Positions 1-6,374 of a stretch of 9,533 bases of DNA are shown one piece after another. Under the pieces are notes generated by a model, which did no database searches, was not told the origin of the DNA, and saw only the letters and a program-made list of their open reading frames with translations. How positions within the stretch are numbered: position 1 is the stretch's first letter; each line of letters begins with the position of its first letter. The position numbers and the translations under genes are program-made. The stretch lies in contig JAGBSQ010000193.1 of NCBI GenBank assembly GCA_017631775.1, forward strand, positions 1 through 9,533. The letters are read 5' to 3'. This stretch comes from Clostridia bacterium. GTDB taxonomy: Bacteria; Bacillota_A; Clostridia; Oscillospirales; CAG-272.

Positions 1-872
1 GAATTATATTTTAACCAGTTACGAGTGCTGGTACCTTGAGCTATGATTGTAGCAGTACCGTCAGCGGCAATGGTAATAGACCAACTGCCGTTATCACTCA
101 AAGTGGTTTGGGTCTTTAAGTGGTTAGCGCTGGAGCTTGCAGCATAGAGATATCCGGAACCGGTATAGAATGCAAAGGTTCCGTCGGACATGCCTGCTTC
201 AAGAATCAGAATTTGAACATTTTCACCAAGGGTTATTGTGGTGCCGTTCTTTGTAACAGATGCGGTATCTCTGTTGTTGGTTTTTTGATTTGTACCCAAT
301 GCAACATCATAGTCTTTTGCTACAATCACGATTTTGTCACCCGCTTGGAGCGTGGAAGCATCGGTTACCAATTCCCAGGTTTCTTCTTCGGGCTCAGGCT
401 CAGGCTCTGTTCCGCTGGGAGGAGTAGTGATTTCCTCGGGAGGAGTGGTTACTTCGGGAGCGGTTGTGCTACCGGGAGTAGTGGTCTCCTCAGGGGGAGT
501 GGTTACTTCGGGAGCGGTTGTGCCGCCGGGAGTAGTGGTCTCCTCAGGGGGAGTGGTTACTTCGGGGGCAGTTGTGCCGCCGGGAGTAGTGGTCTCTTCG
601 GGCTCGGGAGTAGTTACCTCGGGAGCAGGAGTGCTCTCTTCGGGAGCAGGCGTACTTTCCTGGGGAGGAAGGTCGGGAGTGCTCTCCTCGGGAGTTTCTG
701 CAGGAGTTTCTGCAGGTGTGGATTGTTCGTCGGTCTTCAGTGTGATTTGGTCGATTTTATCCAGCTTTTCCCACCATGCGAGCTTGCCCTTGACGTTGTT
801 GCAGGACGCCATTGCAAACAAGAGCACGAAGGTTAAGAGGAACAAGACCAGTCTTTTGAAATGTCCTTTCAT
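1..872 (-). CDS. Secreted lipoprotein with Thr/Pro/Glu repeat linker, partial
   Basis: Start ATG at 872-870 follows a strong GGAGGGTG ribosome binding site. The open frame runs 290 codons to the left edge without a stop, so the C-terminus is missing. Residues 1-23 are a lipoprotein signal peptide: basic start (KGHFKR), hydrophobic core, then MASC with Cys24 as the predicted lipidated residue. Residues 50-163 form a low-complexity linker rich in Thr, Pro and Glu, with a tandem 18-residue repeat (TTAPEVTTPPEETTTP type), probably spanning the cell wall. From residue 166 (WELVTDASTLQAGDKIVIV) begins a globular beta-rich segment with ALGTNQ and TRNWLKYN motifs. I recall this module from secreted nucleases and Ig-like surface proteins of gut Firmicutes and Bacteroidetes, but cannot name its family. 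The exact function is unknown; a surface-exposed binding or enzyme-accessory role is inferred. Two long plus-strand frames across this gene are antisense artefacts of the repeat. Confidence 0.88.
   Translation of the reverse strand, partial: MKGHFKRLVLFLLTFVLLFAMASCNNVKGKLAWWEKLDKIDQITLKTDEQSTPAETPAETPEESTPDLPPQESTPAPEESTPAPEVTTPEPEETTTPGGTTAPEVTTPPEETTTPGGTTAPEVTTPPEETTTPGSTTAPEVTTPPEEITTPPSGTEPEPEPEEETWELVTDASTLQAGDKIVIVAKDYDVALGTNQKTNNRDTASVTKNGTTITLGENVQILILEAGMSDGTFAFYTGSGYLYAASSSANHLKTQTTLSDNGSWSITIAADGTATIIAQGTSTRNWLKYN
420..581 (-). repeat. Tandem 54-bp repeat encoding an 18-residue linker unit
   Basis: Three units lie at 420-473, 474-527 and 528-581. The second and third differ at only a couple of bases and the first is slightly more diverged. 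Degenerate half-like units continue to about 720. The period is a multiple of three, so copy-number change would keep the lipoprotein in frame. The near identity at the DNA level suggests recent expansion. Confidence 0.9.
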
Positions 873-907
873 TTTTTCACCCTCCAAAAATGAATGTTTT
901 TTTGAAC

Positions 908-924
908 GTCACCTTATAGGTGAC
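908..924. promoter_or_regulatory. Perfect inverted repeat in the lipoprotein leader, candidate operator
   Basis: GTCACCT, a 3-base TAT centre and AGGTGAC form a perfect dyad with 7-bp arms. It lies just downstream of the predicted minus-strand -10 element and upstream of the lipoprotein start, about where a repressor would block early elongation. It could also be a small RNA hairpin in the leader. No regulator in this window can be assigned to it. Confidence 0.45.
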
Positions 925-940
925 TTATTCGACAGTATTC

Positions 941-969
941 AGTATAGCACCTTTGGCGGCGTTTGTAAA
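941..969 (-). promoter_or_regulatory. Sigma-A promoter of the lipoprotein gene
   Basis: On the minus strand, -35 TTTACA (969-964) and -10 TATACT (946-941) are separated by 17 bp, with a TGC extended -10. The rest of the gap between the lipoprotein and the MATE gene is AT-rich with no gene. Confidence 0.75.
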
Positions 970-1093
970 GAGTTTTTTAAAATATTAGTAATTAATAGAA
1001 TATATCCAAGTAATTATTTTGTATATATTGACCAATAATTTGCCATGTTTTGAAAATCGTCGGCCTTTGCGGGGGCGAAAGAGTGATTGGTTG

Positions 1094-1121
1094 TTGACTT
1101 TTGCTTTATTTGTGGTATAAT
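1094..1121 (+). promoter_or_regulatory. Sigma-A promoter of the MATE gene
   Basis: TTGACT (1094-1099), a 16-bp spacer and TATAAT (1116-1121) preceded by TGTGG. It lies about 45 bp upstream of the MATE start, with the ribosome binding site AAGGAG at 1157-1162. Confidence 0.85.
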
Positions 1122-1167
1122 GAAAAGTTGGAAATACAAAAACATAGAAAAAAGATAAGGAGACTTC

Positions 1168-2577
1168 ATGAATTTGAGCGAAAACTCCCGCTATTTGGGG
1201 GAAGAAAAAATCAACCGATTGATGGTGAAATTTTCTGTTCCGTGCATTTTGTCACTTTTGGTCAGCTCTTTGTACAACATTGTAGACCAAATTTTTATTG
1301 GAAACAGTGAGTTGAGCACGCTTGGAAATGCGGCAACGGGTGTTGTTTTTCCCGTTTTCATTATTGCACAGGCATTTGCTTGGTGCTTGGGTGACGGATG
1401 TGCTGCCTATTTGAATATTTGCCAAGGCCGAAACGATGACGAAAATGCGCACCGTGCCATTGGTTCGAGTGTAACGGTTGCATTCCTTTCGGGTGTTGCA
1501 ATGATTGCGCTCATTCTGCCGTTCCGTGTGCCTATTTTAACGCTTTTTGGCGCATCGGAGAACACCATGGCATATGCCGTCGAGTACCTTAACATCGTTT
1601 TGGTTATGATGCCGGTGTACATTCTTTGCAACATGATGAACTCGACTATTCGTGCCGACGGAAGTCCCTCTTGGGCAATGGCCTCTATGCTGGTGGGTGC
1701 CATTACGAACATCATTTTGGATCCCTTGTTCATTTTTGTATTCAAGATGGGCATGACCGGTGCGGCGCTTGCCACGGTAATCGGTCAAGGAGCCACTTTT
1801 TTAATGTCGGGTTGGTATTTTATGCACACCAAGACATTTCGATTGAAAAAAAGCAGTTTTGTTCCCGCCCTTCGCCCTTTAATGGAAGTGGTTAAATTGG
1901 GCGTTTCCACGTTTATTACGCAGCTTGCCATTGTGTTGGTTGCCGTTGTTTGCAACATTCAACTCTCCCGCTTTGGCGCCATGTCCAAATACGGCGCCGA
2001 TATTCCCATTGCCGTCATCGGTATTCAAAGCAAAATCTTTACCGTTATTATCAATCTTGTGGTTGGAATTGTGCTTGGGTGCCAACCCATTATCAGCTAC
2101 AACATGGGGGCGCAAAAATACGACCGTGTGCGCGAACTTTACCGCAAGATCATTGGTGCTGCCTTTGCAATCGGCGTTTTCTTTACGCTTTTGTTGGAGC
2201 TGGCACCGCAATTTGCGCTGGGACTTTTCGGTCAGCCGAGCAACATTCCCAACCCCGAGGATTATTGGGATTTTGGTGTAAAGACAATGCGCATTTTCCT
2301 ATCGCTTGTCAGCATCAGCTGCTTGATTAAAACCAATTCGATCTTCTTTCAAGCAGTGGGAAAACCCCTGTATGCAACCGTTTCTTCCATCATTCGCGAC
2401 GTTGTCTGCTTTGTGCCGCTAATTCTCATTTTGCCGGCAATTTTCTCTGACGTGGTGGCAATTCTTTATGCCGCACCCATAGCAGATTTGTTGGCGATGG
2501 GCGTAACCGCATTTTTGTCGGTTTCCTTCTTGCGCTCCCTGAAGCGTGAGGAGAACAAATTGCGAAAGACTTTGTAA
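1168..2577 (+). CDS. MATE family multidrug/cation antiporter (MepA-like)
   Basis: A 469-residue polytopic membrane protein of the usual MATE length, predicted to export drugs or other cationic compounds across the cytoplasmic membrane using a sodium or proton gradient. Hydrophobic segments fill two homologous halves (about 18-220 and 240-455), consistent with 12 membrane helices. Family signatures include LYNIVDQIFIG (35-45), NSTIRADGSPSWAM (158-171), DPLFIF (185-190), QPIISYNMGAQKYDR (306-320) and FFQAVGKP (393-400). The start at 1168 is set by AAGGAG with 5-base spacing and the MNLSEN...KFSVP opening typical of MepA-like members. The gene has its own promoter and terminator, so it is probably monocistronic. 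The substrate cannot be told from sequence; MepA-like efflux is the best family guess, and the gene name is not assigned. Confidence 0.95.
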   Translation: MNLSENSRYLGEEKINRLMVKFSVPCILSLLVSSLYNIVDQIFIGNSELSTLGNAATGVVFPVFIIAQAFAWCLGDGCAAYLNICQGRNDDENAHRAIGSSVTVAFLSGVAMIALILPFRVPILTLFGASENTMAYAVEYLNIVLVMMPVYILCNMMNSTIRADGSPSWAMASMLVGAITNIILDPLFIFVFKMGMTGAALATVIGQGATFLMSGWYFMHTKTFRLKKSSFVPALRPLMEVVKLGVSTFITQLAIVLVAVVCNIQLSRFGAMSKYGADIPIAVIGIQSKIFTVIINLVVGIVLGCQPIISYNMGAQKYDRVRELYRKIIGAAFAIGVFFTLLLELAPQFALGLFGQPSNIPNPEDYWDFGVKTMRIFLSLVSISCLIKTNSIFFQAVGKPLYATVSSIIRDVVCFVPLILILPAIFSDVVAILYAAPIADLLAMGVTAFLSVSFLRSLKREENKLRKTL

Positions 2578-2582
2578 AAAAG

Positions 2583-2617
2583 AAAAAGGAATCAATCGTT
2601 GTGATTGGTTCCTTTTT
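2583..2617 (+). terminator. Intrinsic terminator of the MATE gene
   Basis: Stem GGAATCAATC (2588-2597) pairs with GATTGGTTCC (2603-2612) with one G-U pair, a 5-base loop and a TTTTT tail. Flanking A and T tracts can extend the stem. It ends 4 bases before the next -35 element. Confidence 0.88.
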
Positions 2618-2620
2618 GTG

Positions 2621-2649
2621 TTGACACGCCCCTTTGTTTGTGCTATAAT
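2621..2649 (+). promoter_or_regulatory. Perfect consensus sigma-A promoter of the phosphodiesterase gene
   Basis: TTGACA (2621-2626), 17-bp spacer, TATAAT (2644-2649), with TGTGC just upstream of the -10. Every element matches consensus, so high constitutive transcription is expected unless a repressor acts. Confidence 0.92.
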
Positions 2650-2688
2650 GATGGCACAAAACTTTGTGGATATTTGGAGGAAAAAGCA

Positions 2689-3456
2689 ATGAAAACTTTG
2701 TTGATATTGGTTGACGGTATGCGTCCCGATGCCTTGGCAAATTGCAAAGCCGCACAAAAGGTAATGGCGAATGCCGTCTATACCCTAAACGCGCAAACCG
2801 TTATGCCGTCTGTTACGCTTTCTTGCCATATGTCACTCTTTTTTAGTATGATGCCCGAGCGTCACGGCACCAAGGGCAACACCTACGTACCGCCCTCTCG
2901 TCAGCTTTTGAGTCTTTTTGATGTTCTTGCAATAGAGAAAAAGAAGGTTGCAGCCTTTTACAGTTGGGAACCGCTACGCAATCTTTGTTATCCGGCCTCT
3001 CTTGATTATTCCTTGATGATTAAGGGCGGAAACTATGGATATGAAAAGGCCAACAACCGTTTAACAGATGCCGCCATTGGATACATCAGGGAGGAAGATC
3101 CCGAGCTGACGTTTCTTTATCTTGGCTATCCCGACGAGGCGGGACACGAACACGGCTGGATGAGCGAGGAATATATGAAGTCGCTTGAGAACAGTTGGGA
3201 GAACATTGTGCGCACCATGGAGGCGATTCCCAAGGATTACGCGGTCATCATTACAGCCGACCACGGTGGACACGACCACACGCACGGCACGGAACTGCCC
3301 GAGGATATGACCATTCCGCTCATTTTTGCAGGTGCTGAGCGCAATCTTGTCGGCAATTTGGAAAACGTCAACATCATCGACATTGCCCCCACCGTCACGG
3401 CTCTTGCGGGATTTGCTCCCAACGCCGATTGGGAGGGGAAGAGCTTGCTGAAGTGA
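2689..3456 (+). CDS. Type I phosphodiesterase / nucleotide pyrophosphatase family protein
   Basis: A 255-residue metal-dependent phosphodiesterase of the alkaline phosphatase superfamily (NPP-like), predicted cytoplasmic because no signal peptide is present. Visible motifs: LVDGMRPD with metal ligand Asp9; MPSVTLSCHMS with Thr43 aligned to the NPP nucleophile (family PTxTFPNH); PERHGTKGN (56-64); DEAGHEHG with Asp149 and His153; ADHGGHDHTHG with Asp191, His192 and probably His199. All six or seven two-zinc-site residues seem present, so it should be active. It is shorter than most family members, lacking the usual insertions and any membrane anchor. The start at 2689 is chosen because GGAGG lies 8 bases upstream and DGMRPD then falls at the N-terminus; an in-frame ATG at 2605 sits upstream of the promoter and is rejected. 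The substrate is unknown: a nucleotide, phosphodiester or phosphonate are all possible. Confidence 0.92.
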   Translation: MKTLLILVDGMRPDALANCKAAQKVMANAVYTLNAQTVMPSVTLSCHMSLFFSMMPERHGTKGNTYVPPSRQLLSLFDVLAIEKKKVAAFYSWEPLRNLCYPASLDYSLMIKGGNYGYEKANNRLTDAAIGYIREEDPELTFLYLGYPDEAGHEHGWMSEEYMKSLENSWENIVRTMEAIPKDYAVIITADHGGHDHTHGTELPEDMTIPLIFAGAERNLVGNLENVNIIDIAPTVTALAGFAPNADWEGKSLLK

Positions 3457-3473
3457 CCGATTTGCCAAAAAAC

Positions 3474-3490
3474 CAACCAACGGTTGCATT
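3474..3490 (+). terminator. Weak hairpin after the phosphodiesterase gene
   Basis: CAACC, AAC loop, GGTTG, followed by CATTTT. The stem is only 5 bp and the T-run is short and interrupted, so termination may be inefficient and some read-through into the next gene is plausible. Confidence 0.3.
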
Positions 3491-3493
3491 TTA

Positions 3494-3522
3494 TTGACAA
3501 TGTTTTGCTTTTGTGGTAAGAT
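3494..3522 (+). promoter_or_regulatory. Sigma-A promoter of the DUF4234-like gene
   Basis: TTGACA (3494-3499), 17-bp spacer, TAAGAT (3517-3522) preceded by TGTGG. Confidence 0.82.
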
Positions 3523-3657
3523 AAAAACAGATTTTGAATGCTCTCATTTTCGAAAAAAATTGTATAAAATTTTTGTTTTCGAGTGATGCAGGGCATGCCG
3601 TTTCTGTTTTTTAGAATATAGGGATCCAATCCCGAAATTAGACAAAGGAGAAAACCT
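3523..3657 (+). other. Long 5' leader of the DUF4234-like gene
   Basis: About 130 bases separate the promoter from the start codon, longer than the leaders of the neighbouring genes. It holds an AT-rich imperfect stem (TCGAAAA near 3550 with TTTTCGA near 3576, and AAATT with AATTT inside) and a small GGGAT-CCA-ATCCC hairpin at 3621-3633 just before the ribosome binding site AAGGAG (3645-3650). No known riboswitch class was recognised. Confidence 0.4.
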
Positions 3658-4110
3658 ATGGCGTATCGTTATTCTTATGATGAAGAAAGAGTTGCGTACA
3701 AACCGCAACCCCTGCGCACCAACCGCAAAATGTGGAAGCTGATGTTGTTCAGCTTTCTAACGCTCGGCATTTACAGCATCTATTTCTTTTCTCCATTCGA
3801 TTATGAACTTGAAAAGATTGCCCCCACAAGAGAGAAGAATAAGTTGATGCCCTATGGAGTGGCATATCTTGTTGCTTACTTTACGTTTGCTATCGTTATG
3901 GTTTTTTGGCAACATGAGTTGGCAAAGCGTATAGAAGATGCATTGACTGCTCGCGGAATTACAACCGATTTCAGCACGAATGATTTTTGGGGCTGGTATT
4001 TCTTTGGCTCTTTGACTGTCGTTGGCCCGTATATCTATTTCCACAAGCTTTGCAAGGCAATGAACCTCTTGTGCGAGGATTACAACAAAAATCTCACCGC
4101 AAAAAATTGA
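3658..4110 (+). CDS. DUF4234-like small integral membrane protein
   Basis: A 150-residue protein with no known biochemical function. It has a polar N-terminus rich in Tyr, Arg and Lys (1-23), then hydrophobic segments at about 24-46 (with FLTLGIYSIYFFSPF), 66-85 and 110-129. After the last segment comes HKLCKAMNLLCEDYN (129-143). The LTLGIYxIYF motif, the amphipathic connector with Glu and Arg, and the C-terminal short helix ending in YN resemble DUF4234 proteins of Firmicutes; this assignment comes from memory of the family pattern. AAGGAG lies 7 bases before ATG. It leads a run of three membrane-protein genes, but has its own promoter, so co-transcription is not required. The shared LTLG motif with the DUF898-like protein downstream suggests related folding or a joint role in the membrane, which is inference. 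Confidence 0.8.
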   Translation: MAYRYSYDEERVAYKPQPLRTNRKMWKLMLFSFLTLGIYSIYFFSPFDYELEKIAPTREKNKLMPYGVAYLVAYFTFAIVMVFWQHELAKRIEDALTARGITTDFSTNDFWGWYFFGSLTVVGPYIYFHKLCKAMNLLCEDYNKNLTAKN

Positions 4111-4136
4111 CCGACTGTGTCCAAAAACGGATTGAG

Positions 4137-4164
4137 AGATAACTTTTTGCACTGACAGTTATCT
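4137..4164 (+). terminator. Inverted repeat after the DUF4234-like gene, possible weak terminator
   Basis: AGATAAC (4137-4143) and GTTATCT (4158-4164) are perfect arms with a 14-base loop, but no T-run follows on the plus strand. It could end transcription weakly or be a regulator site upstream of the DUF975 promoter. Confidence 0.3.
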
Positions 4165-4178
4165 GTAATTAAGAAAAA

Positions 4179-4192
4179 TTTAGCATGCTAAA
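4179..4192. promoter_or_regulatory. 14-bp perfect palindrome upstream of the DUF975 promoter
   Basis: TTTAGCATGCTAAA is a perfect dyad ending 7 bases before the -35 element. The position fits an activator or upstream operator site. The size and symmetry fit a homodimeric helix-turn-helix protein, but no partner is known. Confidence 0.4.
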
Positions 4193-4199
4193 ATGTCTA

Positions 4200-4228
4200 T
4201 TGACATTTTTCGCAAACTGTGGTAAAAT
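4200..4228 (+). promoter_or_regulatory. Sigma-A promoter of the DUF975 gene
   Basis: TTGACA (4200-4205), 17-bp spacer, TAAAAT (4223-4228) preceded by TGTGG. Confidence 0.87.
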
Positions 4229-4276
4229 AACAATATGGGAAAAACCCCCTCAAATTTACTTCAAGGAGTACATATT

Positions 4277-4939
4277 ATGGACAGAAAACAATTAAAAGCG
4301 CAAGCAAAAGAACAAATTAGAGGCAAAATTGGCGTTTTGATTGCCGTTACCCTCGTTATTGGTGCAATTACAGCAGTTGCAACCTTTTTGGCAGGCCTCA
4401 TTCCCGGTGTAGGAATGGCTGTATCTCTTATTGTAACCCCTGCATTTGCCCTGAGTACCATTCGCATCTATTTGATGGTTGTTCGTGGCGGCAACCCCGA
4501 AATTAAGGATTCCTTCTCCGGCTTTGACGATTTCTTCAGCGCCTTCAAGGTAACCTTTTTGGTAGGTCTTTACACCTTTTTGTGGTCCTTGCTCTTCATC
4601 ATTCCCGGCATCATCAAGAGTTACTCTTACTCCATGTCTATGTTCGTTCTTGCCGATAACAAGGGCAAGAGCGCAAGAGAATGCATTGCTGAATCCAAGG
4701 CTATGACCGAAGGTCACAAAATGGAACTCTTTGTTCTCGACCTATCCTTTATTGGTTGGTACTTGCTTGGTTCCTTGACCTGTGGCATTGCGTATTTGTA
4801 TGTGGTTCCTCTTCTCAATGCTACCCATGCCAACGTTTACGAGACCATCAAGCCCGTTGTTGCAGTTCCTTTTGAGACTGTAGAGAACACCGAAGAGGCT
4901 CCTCAACCCACCGAAGAAGAAAATACAACCGAAGAATAA
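4277..4939 (+). CDS. DUF975 family integral membrane protein
   Basis: A 220-residue membrane protein of the DUF975 family, whose function is not established. Order: charged N-terminal helix MDRKQLKAQAKEQIRGK (1-17), membrane segments near 18-42, 43-66 and 90-111, the signature FIIPGIIKSYSYSMSMFVL (107-125), then ARECIAES and MTEGHKMELFVLDLSFIGW (133-161), and a last membrane part SLTCGIAYLYVVPLLNATHANVYE (166-189). The tail from about 200 is acidic and low-complexity (TEEAPQPTEEENTTEE). Start 4277 is chosen because AAGGAG lies 8 bases upstream; an in-frame ATG at 4235 has no ribosome binding site and sits only 6 bases after the -10. It is monocistronic between its own promoter and a strong terminator. 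The family was assigned from the highly typical GIIKSYSYSM and ES-MT-GHK motifs. Confidence 0.93.
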   Translation: MDRKQLKAQAKEQIRGKIGVLIAVTLVIGAITAVATFLAGLIPGVGMAVSLIVTPAFALSTIRIYLMVVRGGNPEIKDSFSGFDDFFSAFKVTFLVGLYTFLWSLLFIIPGIIKSYSYSMSMFVLADNKGKSARECIAESKAMTEGHKMELFVLDLSFIGWYLLGSLTCGIAYLYVVPLLNATHANVYETIKPVVAVPFETVENTEEAPQPTEEENTTEE

Positions 4940-4943
4940 AAAC

Positions 4944-4979
4944 AAAAGCCGAACCTTGCAAACGGGTTCGGCTTTTTTT
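4944..4979 (+). terminator. Intrinsic terminator of the DUF975 gene
   Basis: AAAAGCCGAACC (4944-4955) pairs with GGTTCGGC plus the T-run starting at 4965. The loop is 9 bases and a run of seven T ends at 4979. Confidence 0.93.
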
Positions 4980-5012
4980 GGAAAAAAATTGAAAAAGTGG
5001 GCAAACAGCCTA

Positions 5013-5041
5013 TTGACAAATACACCTATATGTGGTAAAAT
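5013..5041 (+). promoter_or_regulatory. Sigma-A promoter of the DUF898/YjgN-like gene
   Basis: TTGACA (5013-5018), 17-bp spacer, TAAAAT (5036-5041) preceded by TGTGG, with the same -35, -10 and extended element as the DUF975 promoter. A CGC-GAAA-GCG mini-hairpin (5049-5058) lies at the expected 5' end of the transcript. Confidence 0.87.
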
Positions 5042-5094
5042 AAAATTGCGCGAAAGCGTAAAAAACACCAACATTTTAGATAGGAGATTTTATT

Positions 5095-5397
5095 ATGGGA
5101 TCGAGATTCACAGGTCGTTTTTGGGGTTACATTGGCAGAGTTCTTCTGTTCACAGTTTTGAGTGTTATCACTCTTGGCATCGCTGCTCCTTTCTGCGCTT
5201 GCAGATTTTTGAAGTGGCAAAAGAGAAACACTTTTGTTGACGGTTACAGACTTGTATTTGACGGCAACGGCTTCCAACTTTGGGGTCGCATCCTTCTGTG
5301 GGTTCTGTTGACTGTTATCACCATTGGTCTTTACTCCTTCTATCTGCCCATCGCTTTTGCAAAGTGGGTTACCAAGCACACTCATTTCGCAAGATAA
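5095..5397 (+). CDS. DUF898/YjgN-like small membrane protein with internal duplication
   Basis: A 100-residue, strongly basic membrane protein. It is built from two 50-residue repeats: GR at 14-15 and 64-65, VITLG at 24-28 and VITIG at 74-78, KW at 40-41 and 90-91, Thr at 46 and 96. Each repeat holds one long hydrophobic segment (about 13-36 and 64-88) followed by an amphipathic basic stretch (FLKWQKRNTF, FAKWVTKHTHF). The ITLGI motif, the KW motif and the VDGYRLVFDGNGFQLW connector resemble YjgN/DUF898 proteins, which are longer, so this would be a minimal form. The role is unknown. AGGAG lies 8 bases before ATG. It stands alone between a promoter and a strong terminator. The family name is the uncertain part; the reading frame and duplication are clear. 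Confidence 0.85.
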   Translation: MGSRFTGRFWGYIGRVLLFTVLSVITLGIAAPFCACRFLKWQKRNTFVDGYRLVFDGNGFQLWGRILLWVLLTVITIGLYSFYLPIAFAKWVTKHTHFAR

Positions 5398-5410
5398 TCA
5401 AAGCAAAATT

Positions 5411-5444
5411 ACGCCTGCACGCATCACCGTGCAGGCGTTTTTTT
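5411..5444 (+). terminator. Strong terminator, shared with the convergent AraC gene
   Basis: ACGCCTGCACG (5411-5421) and CGTGCAGGCGT (5428-5438) form a perfect 11-bp stem with a 6-base loop, then a run of T to 5444. On the minus strand the stem is followed by AATTTTG, so it may also stop the AraC transcript, whose stop codon lies in the T-run. Confidence 0.93.
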
Positions 5445-6333
5445 ATGTCTTTGGTGGCTGATTGGCAGTTCGCTTTAAGCTTTGGTAGGGCGTTTTTCCG
5501 GTAACGTCCTTGTAAACGCTGATAAAGTAAGAAATGCTGTTATATCCGCAACGTGTTGCAATTTCGCTAACCGATGCGCCGCCGCGGTAAAGGAATTCTT
5601 CGGCTTGGTTCACGCGTGTTCGGTTGAGGTATTGCTTAAACGTCATGCCGGTTACGCGACGAAAGCTGCGCGAAAAATAACTGTAGCTCATACCAAGGCT
5701 TTTTGCCAGCTCGCGCTCATCCATATCCTCGGCGTAGTGGTTGCGCACGTACACCATCGTGTTATAAATCAAAGCCGCGGTCTGGTTGTGCAGAGATTTT
5801 TCACCGTTTGGCGCATCGCTGCGCAAGATCTCAACCAAAAGCTCCATAATTTTGAGCTTAATTGCCACCTGTGATGCATATTTGGCCCTCTCATGTTCGG
5901 CGATCAGAGAGTGCAGGGCAGAGAGCAGGGGAGTGTTCTCAAGCTCTTCCTTGCGCCAAATATTTTTGTTCTCTTTGCGGTTAATGGCAAAGCGCATAAC
6001 GTATTCGGTCCCCTCCTCTTGTGTGGAGAATTGCAAAAAGAACGCGGGGGAGATCTTAATCACGTAATATTCGTTGTCGGGCAAATTTTTTGTGAAAACG
6101 TGGTGAATGGCATTGGAGCAAAAGAGGATGAGATCCCCCTCTCCAATCTCATATTCCACACCGTCAAGCAGGACAGTATAGCTTCCTTTTTTTACGTATA
6201 ACAGCTCCATGGCCTTATGAACGTGTGCCGCGCAGGCAACACATGTGGGGGGAGTGGCTTGCAAAAAGAACTCGGTTCCGTCGCCTACCGTCATTGGCAA
6301 TTCCACTTGAAAATCGTTTGTATTCATTTGCAT
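5443..6333 (-). CDS. AraC family transcriptional regulator with N-terminal cupin domain
   Basis: A 296-residue one-component regulator. Residues about 20-95 form a cupin-type ligand-binding domain (HVHKAMELLYVKKGSYTVLLDG, GDLILFCSNAIHHV), typical for sensing sugars or related small molecules. Residues about 190-287 are the two helix-turn-helix AraC domain: ELAKSLGMSYSYFSRSFRRVTGMTFKQYL and then ASVSEIATRCGYNSISYFISVYKDVTGKTPYQ, with the conserved GY-S-YF and K-GK-TPYQ pattern. It is divergent from two oxidoreductase genes and most likely activates them, and may repress itself. The start is ambiguous: ATG at 6333-6331 has GAGG only 3-4 bases away, while ATG at 6327-6325 (MNTNDFQ) has about 9 bases spacing and may be the true start. 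The ligand cannot be deduced. Confidence 0.93.
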   Translation of the reverse strand: MQMNTNDFQVELPMTVGDGTEFFLQATPPTCVACAAHVHKAMELLYVKKGSYTVLLDGVEYEIGEGDLILFCSNAIHHVFTKNLPDNEYYVIKISPAFFLQFSTQEEGTEYVMRFAINRKENKNIWRKEELENTPLLSALHSLIAEHERAKYASQVAIKLKIMELLVEILRSDAPNGEKSLHNQTAALIYNTMVYVRNHYAEDMDERELAKSLGMSYSYFSRSFRRVTGMTFKQYLNRTRVNQAEEFLYRGGASVSEIATRCGYNSISYFISVYKDVTGKTPYQSLKRTANQPPKT

Positions 6334-6374
6334 TTTCCTCGCAGGACAAATTTGTTATATTTTTAGGCAATTCT

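Noticed and set aside
420..581. CRISPR-like array
   Set aside because: Units are contiguous without unique spacers and encode an in-frame protein linker.
120..1038. Two long plus-strand frames (238 and 234 residues) over the lipoprotein
   Set aside because: They are Gly/Ser/Val-rich antisense readings of the Thr/Pro/Glu repeat, without a ribosome binding site; the minus strand has a clear signal peptide, lipobox and promoter.
1101..1310. 69-residue plus-strand frame before and into the MATE gene
   Set aside because: Starts inside the promoter spacer without a ribosome binding site and overlaps the MATE gene in another frame.
2605..2688. Upstream start for the phosphodiesterase
   Set aside because: This ATG is inside the previous terminator and upstream of the promoter; the ATG at 2689 has GGAGG at good spacing.
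4235..4276. Upstream start for the DUF975 protein
   Set aside because: No ribosome binding site and only 6 bases after the -10; the ATG at 4277 has AAGGAG.
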